From positions 12,976,557-13,040,556 of the forward strand of contig OZ234500.1 of the NCBI GenBank assembly GCA_965153455.1: a DNA stretch of 64,000 nt, written 5' to 3'. Shown here in pieces: positions 1-13,000 of the stretch. This stretch comes from Sphagnum compactum. Its lineage: Eukaryota; Bryophyta; Sphagnopsida; Sphagnales. The number at the start of each line of letters is the position of its first letter. Position 1 is the first letter of the stretch. Below the pieces are notes generated by a model, which was not told the DNA's origin, ran no database searches, and saw nothing but the letters and a program-made list of their open reading frames with translations. The position numbers and the translations under genes are program-made.

Positions 1-2
1 TC

Positions 3-45
<43 letters not shown>

Positions 46-54
46 ACTCTCATC
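1..54. repeat. (CT)n microsatellite
   Basis: Nearly perfect CT dinucleotide tract from base 5 to about 39, then CACTCT variants. It runs to the window edge, so the true length is not known. Confidence 0.9.
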
Positions 55-478
55 CGGATTCCAAATCCATCATGAATAAGGACATTATCCAGGTTTCAAA
101 CCAGCAAAGAGGATGAAGAAAACCAACCCATTAGAGCCAAAACCAAAAACAAGAGAAGCCCAAAGAGCACACACATGGATCACATGACTATGTTGCTCTT
201 GACAGCACCCAAAAACCTCAGAAACTTTTTCGTTCCTAAACACCCGTGTTCTTTTTCTATCATTCCAAGCACAAAAAAGATTCACATACCTGCCTACAAG
301 CAAGTAGAATCAAAACAAAAAGAGAACCAAAGAAGGGAAGGAAAAAAACCACATACACATACACAAAACAAACTTGCACAGTTCCCCAACTTTCAACAGA
401 AAAAGACTTGACTCTCAAGGGCCAAACCCTTTCTTTTCTCTTAGACACTATGTAACAAATGCCAAGAGGTTCTTGAGT

Positions 479-479
479 G

Positions 480-510
<31 letters not shown>

Positions 511-523
511 ACAGCAGCAGCAC
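479..523. repeat. (TTC)n followed by (CAG)n microsatellite
   Basis: About ten TTC units with one imperfect copy are followed directly by four CAG units. It lies in A/C-rich non-coding DNA; the Ser/Leu or Glu/Lys runs read from it are not evidence of a gene. Confidence 0.85.
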
Positions 524-645
524 CAAATGCTGTTGCAATTTGTATCTTGTGTTTGCAATTGTGATGGAGGAGAGAGGGGAAGACAAAAAGAGGGAGGAAG
601 AAAGAAACAGAAAAAACACACCCACACACGAGGCCACGACAAAGA

Positions 646-1100
646 AGCTACAAAAAACAGAAAAGGGCTAAACTAAAGAGCACACATAAAAGAAGCCACA
701 AAACAAGAAGGGCTAAACCGAAGAGCACACACAAAGAAGCCACAAAACAAGAAGGGCTAGACTGAAGTGCACACACAGAAGCCACAAAACAGAAAGGGCT
801 AAACTCAAACACACACACACACACACACCCCAAGGCCAAACCAAGAAGCCACAAAACAAGGACTAAACTAAAACACACACACAAGGGCCACACAAAGAAG
901 CCATCAGACGAGAAAGGCTACAACTCAAAACATATAAGGAAGCTCAAACACACAACACACAAATGCCACACAAAGAAGCTACCAAAAGGAAAGTGCTAAA
1001 CTTTAAAACATAGACACACAAAGGCCCAATGAAAGAAACCCATTAAAAGAGAAGGTCTAAACTTAAACATACAAAGATGGCACACAAACACAAAAGGTTA
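646..1100. repeat. Degenerate minisatellite, unit about 42-60 bp
   Basis: About eight units each begin GAAGC(C/T)ACAAAAC and carry AGGGCTAAACT followed by a CA-rich tail. Units 1-3 are close copies; later ones drift and lengthen. The tail of unit 4 holds a (CA)n run at about 807-827. Similar sequence reappears at about 2240-2360. Confidence 0.75.
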
Positions 1101-1199
1101 AATTGAAGTAAAGGTAAATCAAACATTTATGATCAAACATTTATTTATATCTTCATCATATGTGCCTCATTTGGAGTAATTTTCATCATATGTGCTTCA

Positions 1200-1690
1200 T
1201 TTTGAGTCATTTAAAATGTAATGGGAGCGCTACCTTAAGTCTTAGAAATCATATTTGAAGTGCAAAGACAAAAAGAGTATTGCAAAAAAAATAGCAAGAA
1301 GACAAAATAAAATTTTCAACTTACAAAACCGTTTGTTTTGTTTTTCTCTTTTTTCTCATTAGACCCCTCCTACTTTTAAACTTCATAATTTTCTTATTTA
1401 TTTTAAACAATTTAAAATGTTATAGGACAACACCTGAAGTTCTATGAATCATCTTAGAACTTTTTATAGTAACATACAATGAATTTTTGGATGTTTAGGA
1501 ACTAGCTTCGGTAGTGTTTGGTGGCTTGTTTTTTTTGAGTTCTTCATCCCTTTACTTTGGTAATGTTTAGTGATTTGGTTTGTTTTTTTTGTTTTTCACC
1601 CCTTTTATTTCGATAATGTGTGATGGTTTGTTTTTTGTAATTTTTCACCCTTTTTACTTTGAAGGGCCATAACTTTCTCATTTCTAATTT
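1200..1690 (-). repeat. Dispersed repeat module, copy A
   Basis: Read on the minus strand, this matches the modules at 43430-43810 and 52735-53135. Shared landmarks in order: TTAGAAATGAGAAAGTTATG, GGGTG followed by AACTC plus an A run, CCACCAAACACTAC, a GATTCATAGAACTTC-like stretch, GTTTAAAATAAATAAGAAA, TATGAAGTTTAAAAGTAGGA, and a TTTGCACTTCAAATATGATT end. No coding frame. Its first part contains two or three internal near-repeats of a 60-70 bp block around 1505-1650. Confidence 0.75.
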
Positions 1691-2239
1691 GTTTGTTTTC
1701 AACCAATTGTTAATATGTCACTAATGTGATGATTCATTATATTGAAATAAGTCATCATAAATAAAGTCATAGGATCATCACAATTTTTGAGAATATCTAA
1801 CCTTTGATGAATCACTACATGAATCATAGGATCGTTTAATGTATATGCCTCATTTCTTATGAATCGCATAATGAATCATTGGGTAGGAGTAGGTAGATAA
1901 TGTTTTAGGAAATTATAAATGAAACTCTATGGCCTAGTATTTAAGAATAGATAAAAACTTATTTAAAATATTTTTTTGATTCAAATGAAAAGTAGTTTGG
2001 AATCGTATAAAAATTTAAATAATATTTTGTGATTAGAACTTTGGAATTTAACAAATTAATATAAACTTACTAAATTTTTTGATACATAGTTATGATGACA
2101 TAATAAATGTGCAAGTAAGGTTTATTTTGCAAGATTTTGATTTTTAAAAAAGGAACGTAAAAAAGTGTGGTTATGTAAAAAATTACATGATATAATTCCA
2201 TAAAATTCAATAGTTTTACAAACGCAGACCAAAAATAAT

Positions 2240-2360
2240 AATAATTAAACACACAAAAAATATCCCACAAAAAATAAAAGGTTAAATTGAAACACACATG
2301 AAATAAACCATGAAAATAGAAAAGGCTAAAATGAAAACCACCAAAAACATAGGTAAACTA
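2240..2360. repeat. Second block of the 646-1100 minisatellite type
   Basis: Contains AAAAGGTTAAATTGAA, also present at about 1091, then ACACACATGAAATAAACC and AGAAAAGGCTAAAATGAAA, echoing the units of the 646-1100 array. It probably belongs to one original array now separated by about 1.1 kb. Confidence 0.5.
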
Positions 2361-2988
2361 ACCCATCACCAAACACAGGTCGAACACTAAGCACTCATGT
2401 AATGCAACCATTGGCTTGTGTTAGAACAAAAAAACTCTTATGGGTGTTGCTTTTTTATCCCATTACCAAACGTGGTTGGAAAAAAATGTGTTCTAGGTTT
2501 TTCATATTGGTGACTAGCCATCAAATTTTAGCGTTTGGTATTAGGAGTTTAGGTGGGCAAATTTGTCAAAATTTTGAATAGTTATACATAAGATTAGTTT
2601 GGTGATAGGCCATGAAATGATTTTTATTATGCAAGGGAAGCTGCATGAGGAGTACTTTAAATGTTTGGTTATGGGAAAAATAATAATTGTTGTTGAAGAT
2701 CAAAAAGAAGAAAATTCAACAATTGTTGCAACTATTAGAGATGAAAAAGTACTATCATACCAACAAAAATAGGAATAAGTAACCATTCTCTCTATCTATT
2801 GCCTGTGTTTCAATTCTCATTATCCAATGATATGATTTGTATTTTCTTCTAACATACATATCTATATTCTCCATTTGAAAATTATGAAGACCTACATAGT
2901 AGATTTTTGTATGTAAAGACAATGCAATGCACTCTTCGTAAACAAAATGGTAATGAACTTTTAATGTGCAAGGTTGCACCCAAGTCAA

Positions 2989-3516
2989 ATGGACCAGTTG
3001 CCTAGGTTGATGGTAAAGGACATGACTTGGGAAGAGACCACACAAACAACAAAACGTTTAAGGTTTAAGACACAAGATTCAACAAAACAAGACTTATTGA
3101 AGGGGATTAGGACGATCGATGGTGGTGGTGATGGTGGACCTGATACAATACCCCAGCTACTACATCAAAGCAATTCGGACAATAAGCTCATTTTTCAAAT
3201 TGCCAAAAAACTAACTATAATAAAATTTGTTGCTGCCATGACCAACAACGTTGAATCTAGAAATAATCTTTCAAAAAATGTAATTTTGAAGTTAACAAAG
3301 CAACCAACAAGTAAACCTTGCAACAATAATCCGATTACAAAGCCCAAGAGATTACATGTTCATGTGGATAATGAAATAGAACATGTTGCAACTCCTTCCA
3401 CAAAGAAGGAAATCAAGTTTCAAAATGCCACACTATTTGGATCTGTGACAACAACAACTGCAACAAGAAACATACAGATCATAGGGAAGAAAAGAATAAT
3501 GACTTGTAGAAATTGA
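2989..3516 (+). CDS. Unrecognised open frame, about 175 aa
   Basis: The first ATG of an open stretch that begins upstream gives MDQLPRLMVKDMTWEETTQ and ends KKRIMTCRN. It is Lys/Thr/Asn-rich, with no domain, signal or membrane segment I recognise and no clear splice partner. A second open frame, 3513-3710 (ends MQKLGVDLM), follows in another phase and may be a frameshifted continuation. A decayed transposon polyprotein fragment is possible. Composition fits the local AT-rich DNA, so it may be chance. Confidence 0.2.
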   Translation: MDQLPRLMVKDMTWEETTQTTKRLRFKTQDSTKQDLLKGIRTIDGGGDGGPDTIPQLLHQSNSDNKLIFQIAKKLTIIKFVAAMTNNVESRNNLSKNVILKLTKQPTSKPCNNNPITKPKRLHVHVDNEIEHVATPSTKKEIKFQNATLFGSVTTTTATRNIQIIGKKRIMTCRN

Positions 3517-3719
3517 TGATTGAATCATCAATCCAAGAAAATGGAAAAGTGGAATCCAGATTGAATTTTCCAACTACACTTACAACATTACTAGAAAATT
3601 TAGTCATTGTTGAGAACATTTCTGGTAAAAAAAGTTCTAGAGTTAGTGTTTGTGGCATTGAGGAATTCGAATCTAATGTGATGCAAAAACTTGGGGTGGA
3701 CCTAATGTAGTACCCCAAC

Positions 3720-5990
3720 TACTCATGCGTGGGTGTCTACACGAACTCACAAACTTAAAAAGTGCCTTGAGTTATGCCACCACTTGCACATGCACAAAAC
3801 ACCTAGCAGTAGAGATGGCCAAAGGCGATGTACAGAATCGAAACACAAAGAAGCACGGGCATTGAAGGAAAGAAAGGAGCTCACCACCATCGTCGAAGGA
3901 GCTTCGTGAAAAAATGCCTCTAAGCCTGCAAGTGGGAAACAAAAAAGAACAAAAACAAGGGTTTCTAAGTGTGGAAAGAGGAGAGGGTAAGGGGAATTGG
4001 TTTCAAGGTTTTTGAGCGACACTACACCGGAAAACGACTACTTAATTAGGGTTTCCTAAACCTTTAAGGTTTGATAACCGAACATTCTTTTGCCATTTTT
4101 GAGGTTTCAATTTGAACCATTGATTAAAAAAGATTGGTGTTTTCAACATTTGTGATCAATTTGAGAATGTGCATGTTTGGTGATAAGGTAGATTTTTGAC
4201 AAGTGTCAATGTTAGAATGTTTGTTTATAGGATGTGCATTGTTTGAAGGTAGGGCGACTTGTTGTTCAATAACTCTTGAATTTTTTTCAATGAGGCCGAG
4301 ACTTCCAAGAGCCCATAACTTTTGCATTTTAAGTTCAAATTGGGCAATCTAAAATGCATGAGGTGCGCCTAGACCTCCTTTACAATCCATCTTTGAACCT
4401 CAAATCCAACTAAAATCTCATGAGATCGCCAAGAACCTCTGTGTTTTTAAGTGTTTATGATCGGCCTTTCTATCCTAACTATACAAAGAAACCAAAAAAA
4501 AAAAAAAGAAAGAACAAGAACAAAGGCTTCAACAAATTATTTATGCCTCATTGGAATTACCACTTTATTAAAACAACACCACACACACCCTTTACAGAGT
4601 TTATAATAACATTTATCACATCCAACATAGTGTAAAATTGTTTTCTAATGTTCACACATGAACATAAAATATCAGATAATATAAAATAAAATATTATTTA
4701 AATTCAACAGCTTTGACAATGGACAAAACATTCTAACTAATTCATAAAAAAATTCATTTGTTATCTAGTGCCATGTACAAGCATTGGATCCTATGAATTT
4801 TTTAAGATTTCAAATAACATTTGTTGTTTAAAATCAACATAAAATATTAAATTATTTTTAAATATGGTGTGTAAAAACCATGTATTTTGAATATATGAAG
4901 TAAGATTATAAAGTGAATACGTGACACGGGAATATAATTTATGACCATGAGATAACTTGAACATGTAAATTTGAATAAATTAACTAAAAACAACTCAAAT
5001 ACATGATATATTTAGTTTAGTTCTAAAAGTTGATCAATAATATGTTATATGATATGCATTAGATTCAGTGAATAATCATTAATGATTCACAATTTTTCAA
5101 AGTTGACCATTAAGGATTTATGCATTCATTCATTAAATGAGAAGATTGGCAATCAAGGAAACTATGACTCACATTTAACTAATCTTTAAGTGAAAGCAAG
5201 TAGACATGATAAAACCCTTGCTAATCATTGTGAAGGGAATTCATTTTTTGGGTGCAATGAATTCATGTGTAAAGCCATTCAGGTCAAAAAGTAAGGACTA
5301 AAGCTTCAACTTTTCATATGCTTTCTTTTTTTTTTAGTATCATTTTTTTATTTTTTTTCATATGTGCTTCCTTTTTCAAGCTAAACCCTAAAAGTCATGA
5401 ATGAGCATCCACATTAATTTATTTTTGTAATTTTTTTGTTTTTCATAGCCATATATATTTCAAGTAGAAAAAAATAGAAACCCCTTTCATCATTCCCAAA
5501 CTTGCACATAAGCTCAACAAAACAAGAGAGGAAAGACAAATGAAAAGAGATGAAATGAAGGAGGAGGAGAAGATTTATGGTTTAATTTAAAAGTTTTATT
5601 TTGATTTTATAGTGTGAGTTTCGTTAAAACAATTATATTTTATTATTATAACAACATTGGTGCTTATTGTTGCAAATTGACCTCTCGAGTTGATAGGTAT
5701 TCTTTTTTTGCATTTGGGTCAAGTCAGGGCCATAAGATGGTAGATTGAAAAAATAAATAAATAAATAAAAATCTGAAATAGAGCAATCCTATTCGACAAG
5801 AGTGATAAATTGGACTCACAGCCTTTAATCAACATCCTAGAGCAGAAAGTGGCAAATTGAGGCTAAACTCATATGCCACCATTTTGTGAAGGGAAAATCA
5901 ATTCATTCGAATGCAAAACAAAATTCAATTTTATAATTATACAAAATTAAATTTTTTAATTATTTTTTTATTTAAAAAATAAAAAAGAAA
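3720..5990. other. AT-rich spacer, no gene seen
   Basis: Only short frames without homology. 3750-4020 is less AT-rich and has open frames on both strands, none recognisable. Poly-A/T runs occur throughout. Confidence 0.6.
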
Positions 5991-6127
5991 GCTCAATATT
6001 TGAAGGAAGGACCGCAAGCTAGGTTCCAACAGAGGGTCCGAGGATTCAATTTGGTTCAAAATAGTCCAAATTGGTTCCTAGGAAGTTGGACTAGGTTTAC
6101 GGTGGGCCTGAGTAAACCCGTGTCTTC

Positions 6128-6235
6128 ACCCTGTCTTTGGGCCTCCTTTCAACCCCTAACCCCTCTTTTAGTGGTATCCGTCAAGTAAGGAAATTTTATT
6201 AAATCTCAGTATGAAATGCTCAAATATAGGCCATT
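6128..6235 (+). repeat. Dispersed repeat, partner of 47518-47625
   Basis: Shares TCACCCTGTC..CTTTGGGC, CCTTTCA, the C/T-rich middle and AAATCT..GTATGAAATGCT with 47518-47625 in the same orientation. Probably the end of a common unidentified transposable element. Confidence 0.6.
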
Positions 6236-6659
6236 CCCATTTAGGCCATTCTTATGATAATGCACTTTGAATTTTAAATTTTATAGTGGGAACAATAATG
6301 TTTTTTTTGGCCTTCAACCTTGAGCTTTGCCTTCATGTTAGCAGGTGAAAGGCACTAACAACAATGCTCTCCTTTTGCAAAATGCTCAAATGTGCTCATA
6401 GCAATGCTTCCCCGTGTACAAAATTCCCTACGACAATAAATCGTACAAGTCAAATGTCTTAAAAACTATTAATATTTGTGTGAGGTGCTTCCAATTGCAT
6501 TAAGAAACAACGTTGAAGCTTTTATTGATTTTGAGAATAACCTTTGATTTCCATCTTAAATATATTTTTTAATTGAATAAAAGTTTCTATGTTGTTTTCA
6601 AATTTATAAAACTTTCAATTGATGAAACTCGAGCAAACTTCACTAAAATAAATCATTCA

Positions 6660-6790
6660 TTCTTTTATAGTGTTCAATGTTTATTTTTTTTGAGTTCTTG
6701 ACCCCCTTTAATTTAGGGACTCTAACTTTCTCATTTCTAATCCATTTTTGACAATTGCTAGTGTGTTAAGTGTGCAAAGAGGAGGGGTTC
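6660..6790 (-). repeat. Dispersed repeat module, fragment D
   Basis: On the minus strand it matches the first part of the module at 52735: TTAACACACTA, AATTGTCAAAAA, GGATTAGAAATGAGAAAGTT, AAAGGGGGTCAAGAACTC plus an A run. The rest of the module is absent. Confidence 0.65.
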
Positions 6791-9390
6791 AAGTTATGTT
6801 TGGACACCAAAAACAATGAAACCCTCGGCTTAGATTTGGCCTGCCTTGAGCACTTAAGTGTTCGATCACCAATCGACTTACCCTAAGCCTATAAGAGACC
6901 AATGTTGTCCAATTAAAATTCCACCTTCATTACATGTAAACTAATACATAAGGTTTGTGTAATATTATGTTTGTGCACTATTTTACAAAGCCCAAGATAG
7001 AAATTAATGTCCAATTCAATTCTACCTTCATTACCCATAAACCAAGATAGAAGATTTTGTGTAATATTAGTTTTGTGCACACCTATTTCACAAATTCCAA
7101 GATAGAGTTTTAAAGTCTAATTCAATCCCATCAAGATAGATGTTTGTTTGGACATGATCATGTCGTAACCCTCTCAAATTGTCCCCCCCTCCTTGGCTCC
7201 ACTTTTGGTACTACCAAAAAGCCATTGAGACGTGATGTGCATGTTTATCACTTTGTAATTTTTTGACCAATGGAACAAAAGTTAATTAATTTATATGATT
7301 TTTTAATTTTAAAAAAAACCATAAAAGCTTTGAAATTAAGCCCACTTCAATTGGAGTAGCATTGAGATGAATCACTTTACACGAGGTTTAATATACTTGG
7401 GCCAATGGGACAAGGGCCCACTAGTCCCCATTGAATGGAGTTTGCATGAGCAAGGTGACACACACAAGCCATGGAGGTTTCTATTGGAGGATGTAACCCT
7501 CACATAGTCTAACCTTACCCGTTTTTAAAAGCCATCACCAACAAATCTTCCTATGGAACGAATGCCACTTTGGCTACATCTTGAAATTGGAAAACATCAT
7601 ATTTTCCCTTAGTTGTTAATATAGTTAATACAAGAGTATATATATTATGATAATTTCATGCTAAACATATTGTTGTTTTTGTCACTTACTAATCCTTTGA
7701 AATGTTCATCCATGTAACAAAAGATATTATATTCTTTAACATGTTTGCACAATCTCAAATTCCAATGACTTTGATTGTTCACCAAATTGACGTATATAAT
7801 ACCTTATGCGTAAAATGGGAAGGCTCTCAAAAACAACTTTTGTGATTAAAGTCAATTGTAGAGCATAGGTATACACCTCAATTGGTAAGTAACTCAAATT
7901 CATTGAGTAAACTATGATAATAAGGTGCTTATGAAGCAAGCTTGTCCAAAGTAGATTTGAATAAATGTTAGCCAAAGTTAAATTACATGATCCTAAAAGG
8001 ATTTTCTTCACTAGCCAATCAACTTCTCTTGCATTCCAAGTGTAATGAGTTGCCATTGTGAAACACTTATGGTCTTTCAATCACAACAAGCCTCCATGTA
8101 CTTGGAATGGCCAAGGCACAAACCGTTGATTAGGCAACAAATTGGAGTACTTACATATACAAGAAAAAAACGGCACAAAAGGCTTGAATTTTCTAGCTAG
8201 CAAATTAGGACATTTTGGCAATATGCATACAAAGGGACTTGTTTTCTAAACTCCATATTTTGTTTCTCTTCTTGCAAGCAAAATCCAAAAGGTGTCTTCA
8301 TTGCAAAAGGGAAATTTTAAAGTATTTGAAGGTGCAACTAAATTATTGGACATATTTCACAGCAAATGGACACATAGCCATTGATCCAAATCTTATAATT
8401 TGGAAAACTTCACAAATGTTTTATATACTGAGCCTAAGGCATTACCAGAAGTGGCATAATTTCTCCCGGTCCATGCACTACAACACACCAGACCCAAATT
8501 TGCCAGATTTTGAGGAAAAGAGTTTCCATATAGCCATTTTTTAAAAACAGGGTAGCCAAGAAAATAGAATATTGTTTTTTGTTGCATGTATAATAGCAAC
8601 TCATAGGTGTCATGGCATGTGTCATCTTTTGTCACACATCCCTTACTCCTCTTGTCTTATAATTCTTGATTATATAACCAGGGGTTTTTTTTTTCTTTTT
8701 TTTTTCCAATTTTTTTATGTAAAAAATTTGATGATTTTTTTTTCAAAGTTTAGCAAAATTATTCAAATTTTCACTTGCAAAACAAAACTTTTCAGAATTT
8801 TCTCAAATTTTCTTTTTCAAAAACATGACAAAAGGTTGTTGAAGAAAACATCACTATATAACCATTAGTAAACCAAATTTCAGTGACAAGAGGAAATTGA
8901 GGAATTGGTATATGGGTTTTTATTTTATTTTTTATTAAATTTATGGTTGTCCTCCACAACTTCAAAAACAATTCATATCTATTTCATTTTCAAGCCTAAC
9001 TACTTCACTCCTTCCCTAATAACTACCTCTTTTTTTTCTAACTTTTTTTCATAACTATTTCATTCCTTTCCCTTACCCATCAACATGAATATAAAAAGGA
9101 AAATTAACATGTTCCTTTTCATGTCCACGATATTTATATTAATTCAAATTAAAATTTAAGATTGACACAAATAATGATGAACTATTGAATACCATATGGG
9201 AACATAAGACCATGGAAATCAAAATATATATCATAATACAAGGGTAGCTTTAACACATATCTATCAATTAATTAAGTTTGAAGATTTCATTTTGCAATCA
9301 AAATATTCTCAAAATATTTCAAAAGATTCTTCATTTTGCTTCACCAAAAAAAATTCCTTGAAAAAAATAATTTTTGAAATTTATAGAAAT
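6791..9390. other. AT-rich spacer with unassigned open frames
   Basis: Two stretches stay open for over 100 codons, 7736-8080 on the minus strand (includes THYTWNAREVDWLVKKILLG) and 8215-8544 on the plus strand. Neither resembles a family I know and neither has splice or context support. The minus-strand one reads like a protein fragment and could be old transposon or pseudogene sequence. Long T and A runs lie at 8683-8745. Confidence 0.4.
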
Positions 9391-9394
9391 TTAT

Positions 9395-10030
9395 AGGTTA
9401 TTCAACATTTATACCCTAAGTTATTTTAGGCTATACCTTAAATTATTTTACCTTAGGCTATTAATGTTGTTGTTATTTTATTGTAAGCCATTCTAGGCTA
9501 TTATAAAACATTCTAGGTTATTTTATCAAGTAGGTTATTCTAGGTTATTCCATTTAAAACTATTATGAATTATTTTATTATAAGTTATTCTTGACTATTA
9601 TGGGCTATTCCACCTTAAGCTATATTATGTTATTCTATTTTAAATTATTTTTGGTTATTTTACATAATTTAACCTTGGGCCATTTTCAGCTATTATAAGT
9701 TATTGCACCTTAAGTTATTTTAAGTTATTATATCTTAAACTATTCTTGGTTATTCTAGGTTATTTTACTTTAAGCTATTATAAGCTATTCTAACCTAGGT
9801 TATTCAATCTTATTTTGAACTATTCCACCTTATATTATTATAGGTTATTTTACCGTAAGTTAATTTTGGTGATTATATGTTGTTAGGGTTTTACCCTATG
9901 TTATTTTAAGTTATTTAAGGTCATGTTGTTTTATTTTATTTCTAGGTTATTATACCCTAGGTTATTCTAAATTATTTCATCCTAGCCTAGAATAACTTAA
10001 AGTGGAATATTTTAAATATTGACAAATAAC
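9395..10030. repeat. Degenerate AT-rich minisatellite (TTATTCTAGG-like)
   Basis: Over twenty imperfect units of about 10-24 bp built from TTATT(C/T)TAGG, TTATTTTACCTTAAGC and CTATTATAAG. The motif (C/T)TA(A/G)G.TATT recurs about every turn or two of the helix. No coding potential. Confidence 0.7.
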
Positions 10031-13000
10031 CTCTAGGGTATAATTAACCTATTTAAAATGAACTTTCATAGGTTGGAACCATTCCTAAGGTGTAATGAAT
10101 CATCCCAAAGGACATATACAAACATAGACATATAACATGTAATATTTGAAAAATAATTCTCTTGGAAATTTTTTACAATTTCCAAGATACATGTATGTGA
10201 CTAATTATAAGATTTTAGAAGTCTCAAGGGACACATTATGAGTTATTTGTATTTTTTTGACATGGTCCAAGAAACATAGGGGCACATATATTTCATTATT
10301 AATTTTTACAAAAGGTAATGCATTATTATTGGTTCATAAGAAGGTTTTAATGCACCTTCCTATGAGGTAATACATTATGAAATTTTTGAACCCTTCATTT
10401 TCACTTTTATCAACTTCAAATCAAAGATGCAATCATTCCTTTTTGTTTTGAAAACTTTCTTGATCAAAATTCATTTGATTACTTATCAATTTTTTGTTTA
10501 CTATTTGTCCCAATTATGTCCTTGATAATCTAAGGCCTAGGCTATGATGTGTATTGTGAATGCAAGTTACTTGCGGATTGTCAGGTGACAACACATTAGA
10601 TAAATCCATAAAAGTTGTAACATTATAAATTTTACAAGATTTAATAGTTTATAATTGGGTGAAAACAAACCCTTTAAGGTTTATCACATAGGGCAAAAAG
10701 GACCTAATCATTATTAAGTATTTTTTTCCCTATATTTTGATCCCTATAAAAAAAAAATGAATCAAAAAGTGTCAAATATTTCATAAAGACCATTATAATT
10801 CTAGATTCCATCATAATCATCCACAAATGTGTCTTTTACATGGTAAAAATGAATTAGATAAAAAGACGGAAAAAAGTGATGTTGTGATAAGATTTTAGTA
10901 CACCTTAAAGAATTTGGACCCAATTGGCCATGGAAATACATAAAAATGGTTAAGATGAAAAAAGATTCAACAAAATAATCTTGTATATGATATAATCACA
11001 TTGTCTGAATTTCATGAACAAATTTTTGAATAATCATAATGTTTCAAACTTTCAAAACGTTACCAAATAACTTATAACATTCTATAATAAATGAGTATGG
11101 ACTCAATGCATCTTCATATAATATTCATTAATGAATTAAAAATTGAATATTAATACAAAGTGATGACATTGATATTAAGAAGGACAATTTGAAAAAAAAT
11201 TGAAAACCATATATTGAGATTTGCATTGAAATATGATTTTTTTTAAAAAATTTACATTCCTTAAATTTAATGGTTTAAATGTTCATATTTCAAATATAGG
11301 ATCATAATTTAAATTATGGTTTCCAAAGTCCTAATGATGAATGTTTAATAACAAAAGAACTCATCATAAAATTATTATACATTGAATGTTTTTATTTCAG
11401 TGATGAAAAACAAGATAGTTCTTCATTATTGTACATTTGTTTTTAAATGTAATAGAAGGGAAAGAGGGTTTTCTACCATACTTTCAACCACTTTGATATT
11501 ACTTTATTGTTTTCATGTGTATGATGTATCATAAAGGTGCATATTATTATTTTTGTTTATTTTGTACCATATTTTGCACCTTGTGAGTACATGTATAATG
11601 AATGTTTAATTATTTGTGGTTTAATTACATTTAACACCTTCTTTGCTTATTTTGTGCAAAAAAGATGAATGATATTTATTTATACAAAACACATCAACTT
11701 GGTTTAATAATATTAAAGCTTTCACTTTTTCGTTTCATTTGTTAAAAATTAGGGCACGCACCCCCAAGGTTTCAAATTTTGTTCATCAATAGAATTTGCA
11801 AATGGTATCAGTGATACCATTTGACAAGCCTAAGGGTGCATAAAAATTTGTAAGGTGAATTTTTCATATTCAATAGGTTTAGTGTTTAATAATACCTGAC
11901 CGCATGAGCCAATGTATTAAACCATGTTCATGCCCAATGAGGGTGGTTCAAAAAGAAATTTAACATGTTTCCTCATTTTGATTAAAATATGGTTATTGAT
12001 TTTGTGGCCATGACATTAATTGCCACACGAGTTATGTTGAACATGTGGCATCCTTCACATGTGCCTTAGTTTTCCTATGACCTCTAGTCCAATTAACAAT
12101 TAATCAAAATTATTTAGGTACAAAAGTTCACCAAAAATTGGGTAGATAATATATTTACCCACACAAATGAAGGGATATGCATGAGTTGGGCATATTAATA
12201 TCATATTAGTTGAGGATTTATACAAACTTGATGCACATGAAATGAATATGTTATCATCATGTAATGTAAGGTGATGTCAATTGTGTTTATATATGTGGGT
12301 CTAAGCATGATAAAATATGTCACTAGTCAATACTTACTTTCTTTTTAAAAAAACTACATGTAAAGCATGTTTGGATACCTTTCTTAAAGAAGATGGAAAT
12401 GGAAAGAAAATAATTTTCCTTAATTTGAGGAGTTTATGAAAATATTAAACAAGGGAAATATGGATATTTTCTATAAACATATAAATGATAATTCAATTTT
12501 GTAGCTTCGACAATGGATATTTTAAATTATGCTTAAAATTATTTTAAATATTACCAATTATGCTTAAAATTTTGAAATTACAATTCAAATATGTAAAAAA
12601 TTGATATTTTTTAATACTGGGGCAAGGACACCATTTTTTCAAAGTATGTTGAAAATACTTTAAAAACTTAATATAAAAATTTAAACTTTTGAAAACATGT
12701 CAATGTCACATATGATACATATTTCAAATAATTTAAAAGTTCAATGTTAAATGTTTCACATATTTGCAAACATTCAAAATTAACATTTTCAATTTTTGCA
12801 CAATTAAGATTTTTTTTTCTGATGTATTTTACCATGTTGGGGCCCATGTGCTTCTTGAATATGAAATGTCATGTCATATCAAAACATGTAAAAATAAAAG
12901 GCAATGTTTAATGAATTCATATATTGAGTATGATTACAATTAATGTGATAGATAACATGAAATATAAGTGTTGTCCACAGAGTTGACAAAACCTAATTGT

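Noticed and set aside
374-676. Open frames with long Ser, Glu or Lys runs on both strands
   Set aside because: They arise from the (TTC)n/(CAG)n microsatellite and A/G-rich minisatellite rather than from a gene.
646-1100. Possible CRISPR-like spaced repeats
   Set aside because: The units are contiguous and degenerate with no unique spacers, and the genome is a plant's; it is an ordinary minisatellite.
7736-8080. 114-codon minus-strand frame
   Set aside because: No recognisable domain, splice context or conserved neighbour; reported only as part of the spacer.
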